Assembly (NCBI GenBank): GCA_023418575.1
Contig: JAEZZM010000044.1
Span: forward strand, 69,944 to 133,943
Origin: Actinomycetes bacterium
GTDB lineage: Bacteria > Actinomycetota > Coriobacteriia > Coriobacteriales > JAEZZM01
DNA: 64,000 nucleotides
Reading direction: 5' to 3'
The notes below the pieces were generated by a model that was not told where the DNA came from, ran no database searches, and saw only the letters and a list, made by a program, of their open reading frames with translations. A program made the translations under genes and the position numbers. The first letter of the stretch is position 1. The number at the start of each line of letters is the position of its first letter. Shown one piece after another: positions 8,426 through 17,661 of this stretch.

Positions 8426-8833
8426 CTATTGTCCCTCTTTACCAAGTTGTTCAGGGCTTGCAATCTCTGGATGTCCCTCAGGAAGCTCAAGAGGTCCGTC
8501 CATAGAGTCTACATCTGGATGACCCTCGGGTAGCTGCATCTGCCAGGACTGTCCTTGGTTAGAGCCTTGATTTAAGCTAGGCCCTTGACCAAGACCCATC
8601 CCTCTAAAGGTATATCCTAAAACAAAGCCCAGGAGTAAAGAAACAATAACTAAGGCCAGTATTAGCATAAAGGATGGCTGTGCGTTCTTATCGCTAAGAT
8701 CTGGCTCTTCAGGATTTTTACGTTTTTTTGTATCATTTGTGGAGCTCTGTTTGGACTGCGGCTTAGTTGAAGCCTTAGCTGCTACATCTGCTTCTAGCTG
8801 CTCGTCCATATCATCAAAGAATTGATCCGCCAT
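8426..8833 (-). CDS. Small membrane protein with two LPEGHP motifs
   Basis: I do not recognise a named family. The 135 residues comprise an acidic/polar N-terminus, one membrane helix (about 55-75) and a short outer C-terminal segment. That segment contains the hexapeptide Leu-Pro-Glu-Gly-His-Pro twice (about 101-106 and 117-122), each copy followed by an acidic stretch. With the N-terminus inside, the motifs face outwards. The His-Pro pairs could bind metal or heme, but that is speculation. It sits between menG and the TPR gene. The start is ATG at 8833. Confidence 0.8.
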   Translation of the reverse strand: MADQFFDDMDEQLEADVAAKASTKPQSKQSSTNDTKKRKNPEEPDLSDKNAQPSFMLILALVIVSLLLGFVLGYTFRGMGLGQGPSLNQGSNQGQSWQMQLPEGHPDVDSMDGPLELPEGHPEIASPEQLGKEGQ

Positions 8834-8853
8834 AGTTTTTTCCGTCTTTTCTT

Positions 8854-9606
8854 CTATTTAATTGCACTAAATAGGCAGACTATGCCGCCGCTTAAACTTT
8901 TGCATCGTACATCTCTAAAGCCTATTTGCTTGAGCTCTTCGATAAGAACTTCTCTATTAGGAAAGTTTAAAATAGACTCTTTAAAGTAATCAAAACCCTC
9001 TTGTTTTCCTATCATAAGCCTCCCTAAATTTGGGATAACCAAGCGCAGGTAGCTATGATAGAGCGCACGCCATGGAGGGCACTTGGGGTGCGAAAACTCT
9101 AAAATAAGATACTTTCCCCCTGTTTTAAGCACACGATGAGCTTCTCTCATTGCTTGCATACGGTCTTCAAAGTTTCTAATGCCATAAGCCACCGTAATCA
9201 TATCAAAGCTCTCATCTGGATGGCTAAGCTTATGGGCATCTTGTACTTCAAATTCCATGCTGCATGAAATTTTATCCTCATCTTTAAGCTTCATATAGTG
9301 CATTTGAGCTACATCAAGCATTTCCTTGCAAAAATCCGTAACTTGAATATGATCAAGCTTAAGTCTTTGAGCCAAGAGACAGGAGATTTTACCTGTTCCT
9401 GCTGCAATATCAAGTACCCTACTTACTGGCGCTCCACTAGAGGCCTCTTTTACCAGAGCATGTTCCCAGCTTTTATAAATGCCAAAGCTTGCAATGGTAT
9501 TAAAGCGCTCATATTTTGGAGCAAGCTCAGAGAAGACCTCACAGACCAGCTCTGCTTTTGTACCATGCTCCGAAGAACTGTGCTCTAAATCTTGCAAGCT
9601 GCTCAT
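8854..9606 (-). CDS. menG: Demethylmenaquinone methyltransferase
   Basis: C-methylates demethylmenaquinone with SAM, the last step of menaquinone synthesis. The 250-residue Rossmann methyltransferase has the UbiE/MenG signature around FSELAPKYERFNTIASFG (27-44), SAM motif LDIAAGTGK (65-73) and a YGIRNFED motif. UbiE also acts in ubiquinone synthesis, but the anaerobic, actinobacterial setting favours menaquinone. Its ATG directly abuts the stop of the upstream aminotransferase gene (TAA-ATG). It supplies the quinone for the respiratory chain implied by the Ccm genes. Confidence 0.93.
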   Translation of the reverse strand: MSSLQDLEHSSSEHGTKAELVCEVFSELAPKYERFNTIASFGIYKSWEHALVKEASSGAPVSRVLDIAAGTGKISCLLAQRLKLDHIQVTDFCKEMLDVAQMHYMKLKDEDKISCSMEFEVQDAHKLSHPDESFDMITVAYGIRNFEDRMQAMREAHRVLKTGGKYLILEFSHPKCPPWRALYHSYLRLVIPNLGRLMIGKQEGFDYFKESILNFPNREVLIEELKQIGFRDVRCKSLSGGIVCLFSAIK

Positions 9607-10923
9607 TTAGCCTTCTGCCCTCTCCTCTAAGATTTTTTTAACACTGCTATATTTTACACAATTGCAAAAAACCCTTAAGGCTGACTCAAGTTCTTCTAAA
9701 CTGGGAAATGAGGGAGCTATTCTAAGCTGAGAATCCAAGGGATCAAATCCTCCAGGAAAACATGCCCCAGCTGGAGTAAAACTTACTCCACAGTCCTGAG
9801 CAAGCTGTACACAGTTTTTTGCAGTATGAGGATATAGCTCACATGAAATAAAATAACCGCCCTTTGGCTTAGTCCAAGAAGCAAGCTGTAATTCTCCCAA
9901 TTCTTGGGATAAGATCCTATCAACCAGTTCAAACTTTGGCCTGAGGATTTGTGCCCGCTTCATCATCTTCTCTCTAAGCTGCTCAATCGTCTTGAAATAG
10001 CGAACATGCCTGAGCTGATTTATCTTATCGGGTCCCACCGTTATATAAGAGAGTGTGTTGAGAATTTCATCTAAATTTGCTCTTGAGGCTGCCATGGCCG
10101 CTATGCCAGAACCTGCAAAGCTCATTTTTGAGCTTGAAGTAAACATGAGGATATGATCTTCATTACCTGCAGCCTTCATAAGTTCATACATATTGGGAAG
10201 TCTATCTTGCATATTGGGATCATCATATAAATGATGTTCAATATAGGCATTATCCCAATAAATTCTAAAGTCTGATGCAGCAGGCTTGATTTGGGCCAGG
10301 CGCCGACAGGCCTGATCTGAAAGACTTATTCCTGTTGGATTTGAATATTTTGGAACAAGCCAAAGAGCTTTTACCATTGGGTCTTTAAGCAGCTCTTCTA
10401 CCGCATCAATATCAAGTCCATCTTCAGCTGTAATGGCTACAGGTATAAGTTGAGCGCCCAGACGCTCTGCCAAGGCAAAATGCCTATCATAGCCTGGGAC
10501 AGGACAAATAACTTTAAAGGGACTCATTAAATCTTTAAGGGGGCTCGCCCCGCCAAAACCAAAGAGCAGGGCGTGCATCATAGACAAGCTCATAAGCTCT
10601 AAGGAAGACTGCCCTTGCACAATGCACAAGTCAGGCTCAACCTCAAGCAATTCAGCCATAAAACGACGAGCTGATTCAATGCCCTCTAAACAGCCATAAT
10701 TACTGCAGTCTACACCTGAGTCTGTAAGGTCTGAGGAGCTATTAAGGCTATCAAGCATAGCTTTATCTAGTGCGATAATCTCGGGTCCTGGTTTTCCGCG
10801 CGCCATAGAAAGTGCTAAGTTTTTTGCCTTAAAAGCTGCTATATCTTTTGCAAGCTTGCTTAATTCTGCCTGCAGGTCTTCAGTGGAGTAATCCAAATAT
10901 ACAGGTAAGGGTTTAGAAATCAT
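9607..10923 (-). CDS. Aspartate aminotransferase-like PLP enzyme (class I, subgroup Ic type)
   Basis: PLP-dependent transaminase, probably aspartate/2-oxoglutarate. The 438 residues show the N-terminal ARGKPGPE motif typical of the PF12897-type family, NPTG at about 195-198 and the PLP lysine about 266 in SSSKMSFAGSG. This group differs from classical AspC. Substrate identity rests on family knowledge. The start region is odd: a 16-bp tandem duplication gives two Shine-Dalgarno/ATG units, and the upstream ATG (10939) opens an eight-codon reading frame that stops inside this gene. It is 25 bases downstream of pstB. Confidence 0.88.
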   Translation of the reverse strand: MISKPLPVYLDYSTEDLQAELSKLAKDIAAFKAKNLALSMARGKPGPEIIALDKAMLDSLNSSSDLTDSGVDCSNYGCLEGIESARRFMAELLEVEPDLCIVQGQSSLELMSLSMMHALLFGFGGASPLKDLMSPFKVICPVPGYDRHFALAERLGAQLIPVAITAEDGLDIDAVEELLKDPMVKALWLVPKYSNPTGISLSDQACRRLAQIKPAASDFRIYWDNAYIEHHLYDDPNMQDRLPNMYELMKAAGNEDHILMFTSSSKMSFAGSGIAAMAASRANLDEILNTLSYITVGPDKINQLRHVRYFKTIEQLREKMMKRAQILRPKFELVDRILSQELGELQLASWTKPKGGYFISCELYPHTAKNCVQLAQDCGVSFTPAGACFPGGFDPLDSQLRIAPSFPSLEELESALRVFCNCVKYSSVKKILEERAEG

Positions 10924-10952
10924 GACTTAGTCCTAACATGACTTACTCCTAG
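10921..10952 (-). promoter_or_regulatory. Duplicated SD-ATG unit with 8-codon upstream ORF
   Basis: On the minus strand AGGAGTAAGTCATG is followed by a near copy, AGGACTAAGTCATG, 16 bases on. The second ATG (10923) starts the aminotransferase. The first (10939) has the better Shine-Dalgarno and reads eight codons, MLGLSHDF, to a TAA within codons 3-4 of the enzyme gene, in another frame. It may tune initiation or be a neutral duplication. Confidence 0.55.
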
Positions 10953-11725
10953 CTAAAGCGACCGGTTACATAATCAGCAGTTCTTTGATCTTTTGGATTA
11001 GTGAAGATGATCTCAGTCTTATCAAATTCGATAAGTGCGGCAGGTCTGTCATTTGATTCACGTAAAAAGAATGCGGTTTTATCGGCAACACGCTTAGCCT
11101 GCTGCATAGAGTGTGTAACTACCACAACAGTTACAAACTGCTTAATTTCAAGCATGGTCTCTTCTACCTGCGCTGTTGATATTGGGTCGAGAGCAGAACA
11201 GGGCTCATCCATCAACAACACCTCTGGGCTTGTTGCAAGGGCTCTAGCAATGCATAAACGCTGTTGCTGACCTCCTGACAGATCAAAGGCATGTTTATGA
11301 AGGCTGTCTTTTACATCATCCCAAAGAGCAGCACGTTTAAGAGAGCTTTCAACTATTTCATCAAGTTCTGACTTTTGGTAGTCATGCTGTATTCTGGGGC
11401 CATAGCAAATATTGTCATAAATACTCATGGGAAAAGGATTGGGACGCTGAAAAACCTGACCCACACGCTGTCGAAGCTCAACCTTATCAAAATCTGGGGC
11501 ATAAATATTTGCACCATCTAGAAGGATTTCGCCTTCTACCCGCACCTGACCCAGCTCATCATTCATACGATTAAGACAGCGCAAGATAGTAGATTTACCG
11601 CAACCTGAGGGGCCAATGAGCGCAACTATTGATTTGGGAGCTATATCAAAACTAACTCCTGAAATAGCACAGTGCTCCGCGTAGTTAACAGCTACTTGCT
11701 TTAGTGATATGTGAGCTTGCTGCAC
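10949..11725 (-). CDS. pstB: Phosphate ABC transporter ATP-binding protein PstB
   Basis: ATPase of the high-affinity phosphate importer. The 258 residues have Walker A GPSGCGKST (38-46), the typical PstB stretch ILRCLNRMNDE, signature LSGGQQQRL and Walker B LLMDEP. The start is GTG at 11725 after GGAGTATAG. PstS, PstC, PstA and PhoU are absent from the window, and the next genes are metabolic, so it is separated from its transporter or acts with one elsewhere. The OmpR-type two-component system at 59.8-61.6 kb could be PhoB/PhoR-like, but nothing seen ties it to this gene. Confidence 0.93.
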   Translation of the reverse strand: MQQAHISLKQVAVNYAEHCAISGVSFDIAPKSIVALIGPSGCGKSTILRCLNRMNDELGQVRVEGEILLDGANIYAPDFDKVELRQRVGQVFQRPNPFPMSIYDNICYGPRIQHDYQKSELDEIVESSLKRAALWDDVKDSLHKHAFDLSGGQQQRLCIARALATSPEVLLMDEPCSALDPISTAQVEETMLEIKQFVTVVVVTHSMQQAKRVADKTAFFLRESNDRPAALIEFDKTEIIFTNPKDQRTADYVTGRFS

Positions 11726-11811
11726 CTATACTCCTTAGTATCCTTTTGCTATCCTAATAAGCTTAAGAACTTAAGCTTTATCGCGCCGCCCTTTTTAGGA
11801 GTAGCTATACC

Positions 11812-12060
11812 ATGTATCAAGACTTAAATGAAGAGCTAGAGCTATTACAGACACTTATAAATCGTGCCTACAAACAAGAGAAATACCTTGAGCGGCTAAG
11901 CTTGGTCTTAAGTTGCGAGAGCGCCGATATTCACCCTGAACTAATGGAGATAGTAAAGCTTTTACCTCCTGGTAGATATGCACGCCCTCGCCTTATTGAT
12001 GAACTTAATTCCTGCCTTGCTGCCCGTGCCTTATCGCAGCGCTTTGGCTTATTGGATTAA
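11812..12060 (+). CDS. Small conserved-looking protein of unknown function
   Basis: An 82-residue, helix-rich, acidic soluble protein with no signal or membrane segment. I recognise no domain; a motif LLPPGRYARPRLIDEL lies near residues 50-65. ATG at 11812 has AGGAG about ten bases upstream, which supports translation. It is transcribed divergently from pstB across a gap of about 85 bases and its stop overlaps the ppaC stop by four bases. It is the only plus-strand gene in the first 17 kb. Confidence 0.7.
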   Translation: MYQDLNEELELLQTLINRAYKQEKYLERLSLVLSCESADIHPELMEIVKLLPPGRYARPRLIDELNSCLAARALSQRFGLLD

Positions 12061-12998
12061 AAACCCTGTGCAATCAAGGGGCCAGCAACTTGCTTTTTGC
12101 GAGACAGGAGGCCGTCAACCCAAGTTCCCTCGTCACGTACCTCAATGCCAAGACCTTTTTCAACAATCTCGGTTGAACCTGCGGCAAAGACCTGAGAGCC
12201 TTCTCTTAAAATATCGGTAATCAAAAGCACAAAGGTAGCTGCATCATGCTCTTTGATGTAGGCCTGCATGGCTTCAAGAAGTTTAGGGGCATCTTGTAAT
12301 ACCGGTTCACAATCAACCGTCTCAAACTGACCAATGTAGACAGCCTGACCACCAAACTCAAAGCGCTTAGTATCGCGGCCGATGATCTCATCAATACCAA
12401 ATTCATCTGCACCACGACTCTTAAATACCCAACGACCATAATCAAGATAATTCTCGCCGATAATATCAGCCAACATAGAGGCTAAACGGCCATCAATAGG
12501 GGTGGCTGTTGGGCTTTTCAAAAGTACGGTGTCTGTCATGATGGCAGCTAAGAGACAGCCTGCAAAAGCTGGGGTAATCTCTTGTCCATAATGCTCAAAA
12601 CGCGTAGTAACAATAGAGGCTGTAGAGCCAATGGGAAGATTTAAAAATAAGATGGGCTGAGCTGTCTGCACATCTGCAATGCGGTGATGATCTAAGATTT
12701 CAACAATCTCTGCATGCTCAAGACCATCTACTGCCTGACTGCGCTCATTATGATCAACAAGAATCACGCGCTGAGGATCCTCTCCCTCTTGAGCAGGCTC
12801 AATCTTTTCCAAAAACATGGGCTCTGGCATACCAAAGCGCTCAAGCACAGCTTTAGATTCCTTGGGCAGAGGACCTAAGGTGCAGGCTTGGTACTCGTTT
12901 TTATCGTCATGTAAATTCTTTAGAGCAGCATATACTACAGCTGCCATGATTGAATCATTATCTGGATTTTTATGACCAACAACGTAAATAGGTTTCAC
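12057..12998 (-). CDS. ppaC: Manganese-dependent inorganic pyrophosphatase (family II)
   Basis: Hydrolyses pyrophosphate to phosphate in the cytosol. The 313-residue DHH-family enzyme shows His9, Asp13 and Asp15 in VVGHKNPDNDS, Asp82 in VDHNE, the DHH triad at 103-105 and the C-terminal SRKKQV substrate loop of the DHHA2 domain. The length matches family II enzymes without CBS domains. The start is GTG at 12998 with AGGAG upstream. It stands alone between the pcrA stop and the convergent small gene. Confidence 0.96.
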   Translation of the reverse strand: MKPIYVVGHKNPDNDSIMAAVVYAALKNLHDDKNEYQACTLGPLPKESKAVLERFGMPEPMFLEKIEPAQEGEDPQRVILVDHNERSQAVDGLEHAEIVEILDHHRIADVQTAQPILFLNLPIGSTASIVTTRFEHYGQEITPAFAGCLLAAIMTDTVLLKSPTATPIDGRLASMLADIIGENYLDYGRWVFKSRGADEFGIDEIIGRDTKRFEFGGQAVYIGQFETVDCEPVLQDAPKLLEAMQAYIKEHDAATFVLLITDILREGSQVFAAGSTEIVEKGLGIEVRDEGTWVDGLLSRKKQVAGPLIAQGF

Positions 12999-13155
12999 CT
13001 AGTTACTCCTCTCTTAAAGCAGCTCATCATCTGTGTTGTGCTGAGTTTATAGTGCTTAGGCTTGTTAGCTGATTACCTTACTTACATACTTTATCGTAAG
13101 CTATATAGTGAGCTAGGTAATTTATATAGTGCCCCTATTATACTAAAGGCCCGCC

Positions 13156-15573
13156 CTAGTCTTCCTTGATTTTAACTAAGGGAGCATAACCCAACATAAA
13201 ACGCTTGCTTTCTCCGCTTTTATCTAAGACTACTGTCACTGATTTATCTTCAGCTTTAAATTCTACAACGCGTCCCTTGCCAAAGACTTTATGAGAAACA
13301 CGATCCCCCACCTCAAAGCTTTTATCTGAAGCAGAAGCATTGGGAGAAAAATCTTGATTATACTTACCAGTTTTTCTGCGCTCTTCTTGCTCGCGCTGGC
13401 GCAGTAGTTCTGGATACACGGTCATATTGGGACGCCTGGCTCCTCCAGAACTTGAGCGCGTAGTATTGCCATGCACCTGGCCACCATACATATCACTACC
13501 AAAACCAGCAGTGGCATGACGATCTCCGCGCTTATCCCAGCCAAGACCCTTAATACCTTGTGAACCCAGCTGAGCAGCTTGGATATGTTCAGATGGAATC
13601 TCTCGCAAGAAGGGAGATTTGGGGAAATAGGCATTGGAGCCATAGATCATGCGTCGCTCTGCGTGTGAAAGCCTCAAACGTTTCATGGCACGGGTGTAGG
13701 CAACATAGGCAAGACGACGTTCCTCCTCATATTCCTCACCCTCCTTACTTTGTGCCGGAAAAAGACCATGTTCAAGACCTGTAACAAAGACAACGGGAAA
13801 TTCCAGGCCCTTTGCTGCATGAATGGTCATCATAAGAACTCGCTCTTGATGCCCTTGGGCATAAGCATTATCAAGCTCAGTACGCAAGGAGAGCCACTCC
13901 ACAAAGGCCTCCAGCTCTTTTAAGCCACTGCCTTCAGGGATCTCGCCAAGATCAGTTCCCACGCGATAGGTTTTAGGTTGAACCTCTGCCCACTGGTCTC
14001 CCAAGCCATCTGCCTCATAGGAATTTACCATGGACAAAAATTCTTTAAGATTTTGTAGCCTTGATTCAGCCTCAAAACTACCGTCTGCCTCATACATATG
14101 AATGAGGCCTGCATCTGTTATAAGCATATTAACTAGATCAAAGAGACTGCTCTCACGCTGACGAGCATAACGGATCTTTTGAGTGAAGTCAGCAAGACCT
14201 TCGCGTGCTTTTTTAGAATAGCGTGAACTATCAAGACATGCCTGCTCGGCTGCCTCAAACAAATTTAGTCCTGAGGCCTTTGCATCCTCATGCAAGCGCT
14301 CAAGGCTTGTTTTGCCCACGCCCCTGCGCGGCGTACTTACCGCACGCATAAAGGCCAGCTCATCAGAAAGATTGACGCATAATCGCAGATAACAGATGGC
14401 ATCCTTAATCTCTGCACGATCAAAAAAGCGTGTTCCCCCTACTAGCTTATAATTTATACCTGCCCTATTGAGCATCTCTTCTAGCACACGGGATTGGGCA
14501 TTAGTGCGATAAAAAATAGCAATATCATCTGCTGAAGTACCAGACTCAAGCTCTTTTTTGATCTCTGAAGCAACCCAGTTTCCCTCATCATGTTCATTTG
14601 AAGCCTGATAAACCAAGATCTTATCGCCCATACCCGCATCAGTAAAAAGGGATTTGGCTCGTCTTTTATCGTTATGACTTACCACAGCATTAGCCGCGGC
14701 CAAAATATGTCCACTTGAGCGATAATTTTGTTCCAGATAAATTACTTTTGCTTGTGGATAATCTTTCTCAAATTCCAAAATATTTCTAATATCTGCCCCG
14801 CGCCAAGAATAAATTGATTGATCGTCGTCGCCCACCACCATAATGTTGTTATAGCGCAAAGACATCAACCTGCAGAGCTCATACTGGGCCTTGTTAGTGT
14901 CTTGATATTCGTCTACATGTAAATACTGAAAACGCTCTTGGTATTGGGCAAGAAGACCGGGCTCTTTTACAAAAAGCTCAACGGTTTTCATAAGCAAATC
15001 ATCAAAATCCATGGCATTAGCAAGCTTAAGTCTGCGCTGATATTCTTGGTAGAGTCTCTGCAGATCTGCTTGTCCTGCCAAAGGACTTTCATCCGATAAA
15101 ATCCTGGGATCATCGCAAGCAAGAAGCTCATTTTTAGCCAGTGATATGCGCTCACGACAATATGACAAAGAAAGCTCTTTGGGAAGCCTAAACTCTTCAT
15201 GAATTTGTTTTAGCAAACGCTTTTGATCATCAGCATCATAAATACTAAGATGCTCTTTAAAGCCCAGAAGCTGAGCGTGCTCTCTTAAGACTCTAATGCA
15301 AAAGGCGTGAAAGGTGCAGACCCACATACCATTAAGCTTATGCGGAATAAGCTTTTCTAGACGCTCTTTCATCTCTTGAGCTGCCTTATTGGTAAAGGTA
15401 ATAGCCAAAATCTTATAAGGCGCTATATCTTTATCAAGCACCATATGAGCAATTCTATAGGTAAGCGTGCGGGTTTTACCAGATCCAGCACCTGCCAAGA
15501 CTAAGACCGGACCTTCAGTGCAGGTCGCCGCTTCTCTTTGCTGAGGATTAAGCGTATTCAAATCTATCTGCAT
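13156..15573 (-). CDS. pcrA: UvrD/PcrA-type ATP-dependent DNA helicase
   Basis: SF1A 3'-5' helicase for repair and clearing of replication conflicts. Motifs are Walker A AGAGSGKT (near residue 28), VDEYQDTN, GDDDQSIYSWRGAD, QNYRSS and a C-terminal Tudor-like segment (VGDRVSHKVFGKGRVVEF) that in PcrA binds RNA polymerase. The length, about 805 residues, is typical. I chose ATG at 15573 because AAGGTG sits seven bases upstream; an in-frame TTG at 15576 is possible. It lies about 60 bases downstream of uppP. Confidence 0.95.
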   Translation of the reverse strand: MQIDLNTLNPQQREAATCTEGPVLVLAGAGSGKTRTLTYRIAHMVLDKDIAPYKILAITFTNKAAQEMKERLEKLIPHKLNGMWVCTFHAFCIRVLREHAQLLGFKEHLSIYDADDQKRLLKQIHEEFRLPKELSLSYCRERISLAKNELLACDDPRILSDESPLAGQADLQRLYQEYQRRLKLANAMDFDDLLMKTVELFVKEPGLLAQYQERFQYLHVDEYQDTNKAQYELCRLMSLRYNNIMVVGDDDQSIYSWRGADIRNILEFEKDYPQAKVIYLEQNYRSSGHILAAANAVVSHNDKRRAKSLFTDAGMGDKILVYQASNEHDEGNWVASEIKKELESGTSADDIAIFYRTNAQSRVLEEMLNRAGINYKLVGGTRFFDRAEIKDAICYLRLCVNLSDELAFMRAVSTPRRGVGKTSLERLHEDAKASGLNLFEAAEQACLDSSRYSKKAREGLADFTQKIRYARQRESSLFDLVNMLITDAGLIHMYEADGSFEAESRLQNLKEFLSMVNSYEADGLGDQWAEVQPKTYRVGTDLGEIPEGSGLKELEAFVEWLSLRTELDNAYAQGHQERVLMMTIHAAKGLEFPVVFVTGLEHGLFPAQSKEGEEYEEERRLAYVAYTRAMKRLRLSHAERRMIYGSNAYFPKSPFLREIPSEHIQAAQLGSQGIKGLGWDKRGDRHATAGFGSDMYGGQVHGNTTRSSSGGARRPNMTVYPELLRQREQEERRKTGKYNQDFSPNASASDKSFEVGDRVSHKVFGKGRVVEFKAEDKSVTVVLDKSGESKRFMLGYAPLVKIKED

Positions 15574-15634
15574 CAAGCTTCACCTTTACCAAGCAATAGT
15601 TTTATCTTTCAAAGTTTTTCTCTTCTTAGAAAGC

Positions 15635-16549
15635 TTAAGCGCCAAAGCCTTTAAGGAGACCATAAACAATAACAACAAGACCTAGTATGATGCGATAATA
15701 ACCAAAGACTTTAAAATCATGGCGTTTAATATAGCGCATTAAAAACTTGATGGCCAAAATGGACACGATAAGCGCAACCAACATGCCCAAAAAGAGCAGG
15801 ACATAAGAATACATATCAAAGCTATTGCCCTTTAAGAAGAACTTAAGAAGCTTAAGTAGGCTTGCGCCAAACATTACAGGAATGGCCATAAAAAATGAAA
15901 ATTCTGCTGCAAGCTGGCGGCTCGTTCCCATCAGCAGAGCTCCCAAAATGGTTGAGCCCGACCTAGAAGTTCCAGGCACCAGACTTAAAACCTGAAAACA
16001 ACCAATGCAAAAAGCACGCTTATAACTGAGCGAGCGCATATTAGCAAGGCTCGTCTCTTCAAGTGAAGCTTCACCAGTCTGGGCAAAGTGCTTGCCTCGT
16101 GCATGACTTTCACTATGGTCAAGGCCAGGTTTTGATCGGAAATTCTCTATAAGAATAAAGGCAATACCATAGACTATAAGAGCAGCAGCTACCACCCAAG
16201 AATTGGTAAGGTGCTCCTCCATCCAGTCATTAAGAGGAAGACCAATGGCTGCAGCAGGCAAAACTCCCACAATAACCTTTGCCCACAGAGACCAGGTATC
16301 TTTTTTCTCCTCAGTACTTTTAGACAAGGCAAAGGGGTTAAGGGTCTTGAAATACAAAATACAAACCGCCAAAATAGCGCCCAGCTGTATAACCACCAAA
16401 AACATATTCCAAAAGTCCTCTGAAACATGCAGGTGAACTAGGTCATTTACTAAAATCATGTGGCCTGTTGAAGAAACAGGGAGCCACTCTGTAATACCTT
16501 CTACAATGCCGATAAGTATTATCTTTAGATATTCAAGAAGATGTTCCAC
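15635..16549 (-). CDS. uppP: Undecaprenyl-diphosphatase UppP (BacA)
   Basis: Integral membrane phosphatase that recycles undecaprenyl diphosphate for peptidoglycan synthesis; high levels confer bacitracin resistance. The 304 residues include family motifs EGITEWLPVSSTGH (17-30) and PGTSRSGST (about 190-200) and roughly eight membrane segments. An internal hydrophilic loop of about 40 residues precedes the second motif and is longer than in the E. coli protein. The start is GTG at 16549 after GAAAGGA. Confidence 0.95.
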   Translation of the reverse strand: MEHLLEYLKIILIGIVEGITEWLPVSSTGHMILVNDLVHLHVSEDFWNMFLVVIQLGAILAVCILYFKTLNPFALSKSTEEKKDTWSLWAKVIVGVLPAAAIGLPLNDWMEEHLTNSWVVAAALIVYGIAFILIENFRSKPGLDHSESHARGKHFAQTGEASLEETSLANMRSLSYKRAFCIGCFQVLSLVPGTSRSGSTILGALLMGTSRQLAAEFSFFMAIPVMFGASLLKLLKFFLKGNSFDMYSYVLLFLGMLVALIVSILAIKFLMRYIKRHDFKVFGYYRIILGLVVIVYGLLKGFGA

Positions 16550-16589
16550 CCTTTACATCCTTTCATTTACCTTTATATCTAGCCTAGCA

Positions 16590-17504
16590 CTAAGACTTAC
16601 CCGAAATAAAGAGTCCCAGAAGAATACAAACAATTCCCAAGTAAGCCAAGGCGGCGATGCGCTCGCCCAACACAAAATAAGAGGCAACAAGGGTTACTAC
16701 TGGAATACAGTAAATATATAGGCTCGTTTTTACTTCTCCCAAAACTGAAATTGCATAATTCCATATGACATAGCAAAGGCTTGAACCAAATAAGGCTAAA
16801 AACAGTAAAGATCCTATAGTAGTTGGACTAAAACTAAACCAAGAAATATCAAAGCCCATTGCAGGACAAAGCATGAAAATAGAAACTAAACCCCAGAAGA
16901 AAATACGCTTAGTCATGGCTAGAGGATTAAGTGAGCCCAGGCCCTGGCGCTCAATTTCTCTCATACCTAAGCAATATATAGCCCAGGTTCCCGCCGCTAA
17001 CAGCACTAAAAAGTCTCCCAGAAGGGGGTTTTCTCCCAATAAAAAGAGCTCTTCAAGACTAAGCTTTCCATTTGTGGCAACCAAAATTAAGCCAAGGAAT
17101 GCACATACAAAGCCTACAAAAAACCATTTTGTGGGTTTTTGCTTGTACCATAGCCAAAAGAGAAGGCCAGTAAGAAAGGGGGCCGTACTAGAAATAACCC
17201 CTACATGAGAGGTAAGGGTATAGCACAAAGCCGTGTTTTCTGCCAAAAAATAAAGGGAGGTTCCAAAAAAGCCACAGATAGCAAAAGGTAACTCTTGCTT
17301 AAAGCTTTGGCGATTAAAGCCTTTAAAAGCCAAGCCCTTGGGACATAAGATAGTTAAAAAAATCCAGGCAAAGCCAAAACGCAATAACAATATTTCAAAA
17401 GGGCTAGCACCCACATCAAGCAAAAGTTTACTTGCTACAAAGGTAAGACCCCAAAAAATAACCGCCAAGCTGGCGCACAAATGGGCCACAATTTGTTTAT
17501 TCAA
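16590..17504 (-). CDS. EamA/DMT-family transporter
   Basis: Drug/metabolite transporter superfamily protein with ten predicted membrane segments in two EamA halves. It starts AHLCASLAVIFWGLTFVASKLLL and ends with a typical helix, GIVCILLGLFISG. The substrate is unknown. I place the start at TTG 17504, about 11 bases after AAGGAGG; the open frame extends to TTG 17558, but that adds a polar stretch unlike the family. It is transcribed divergently from the universal stress protein gene. Confidence 0.85.
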   Translation of the reverse strand: MNKQIVAHLCASLAVIFWGLTFVASKLLLDVGASPFEILLLRFGFAWIFLTILCPKGLAFKGFNRQSFKQELPFAICGFFGTSLYFLAENTALCYTLTSHVGVISSTAPFLTGLLFWLWYKQKPTKWFFVGFVCAFLGLILVATNGKLSLEELFLLGENPLLGDFLVLLAAGTWAIYCLGMREIERQGLGSLNPLAMTKRIFFWGLVSIFMLCPAMGFDISWFSFSPTTIGSLLFLALFGSSLCYVIWNYAISVLGEVKTSLYIYCIPVVTLVASYFVLGERIAALAYLGIVCILLGLFISGKS

Positions 17505-17661
17505 AACTTGCAATTCCTCCTTGCCAGAACTCCTATAACTTGATAGAGTTACTAGCAATTATCGTGCATAAGAGACAGGACTATTTGGAATTATCTAGTA
17601 TAGACCTTTTTGCCCTCTAGTTACACGATAGGTTTCTTGGCATTCGACCAAAGGAGTTCTT

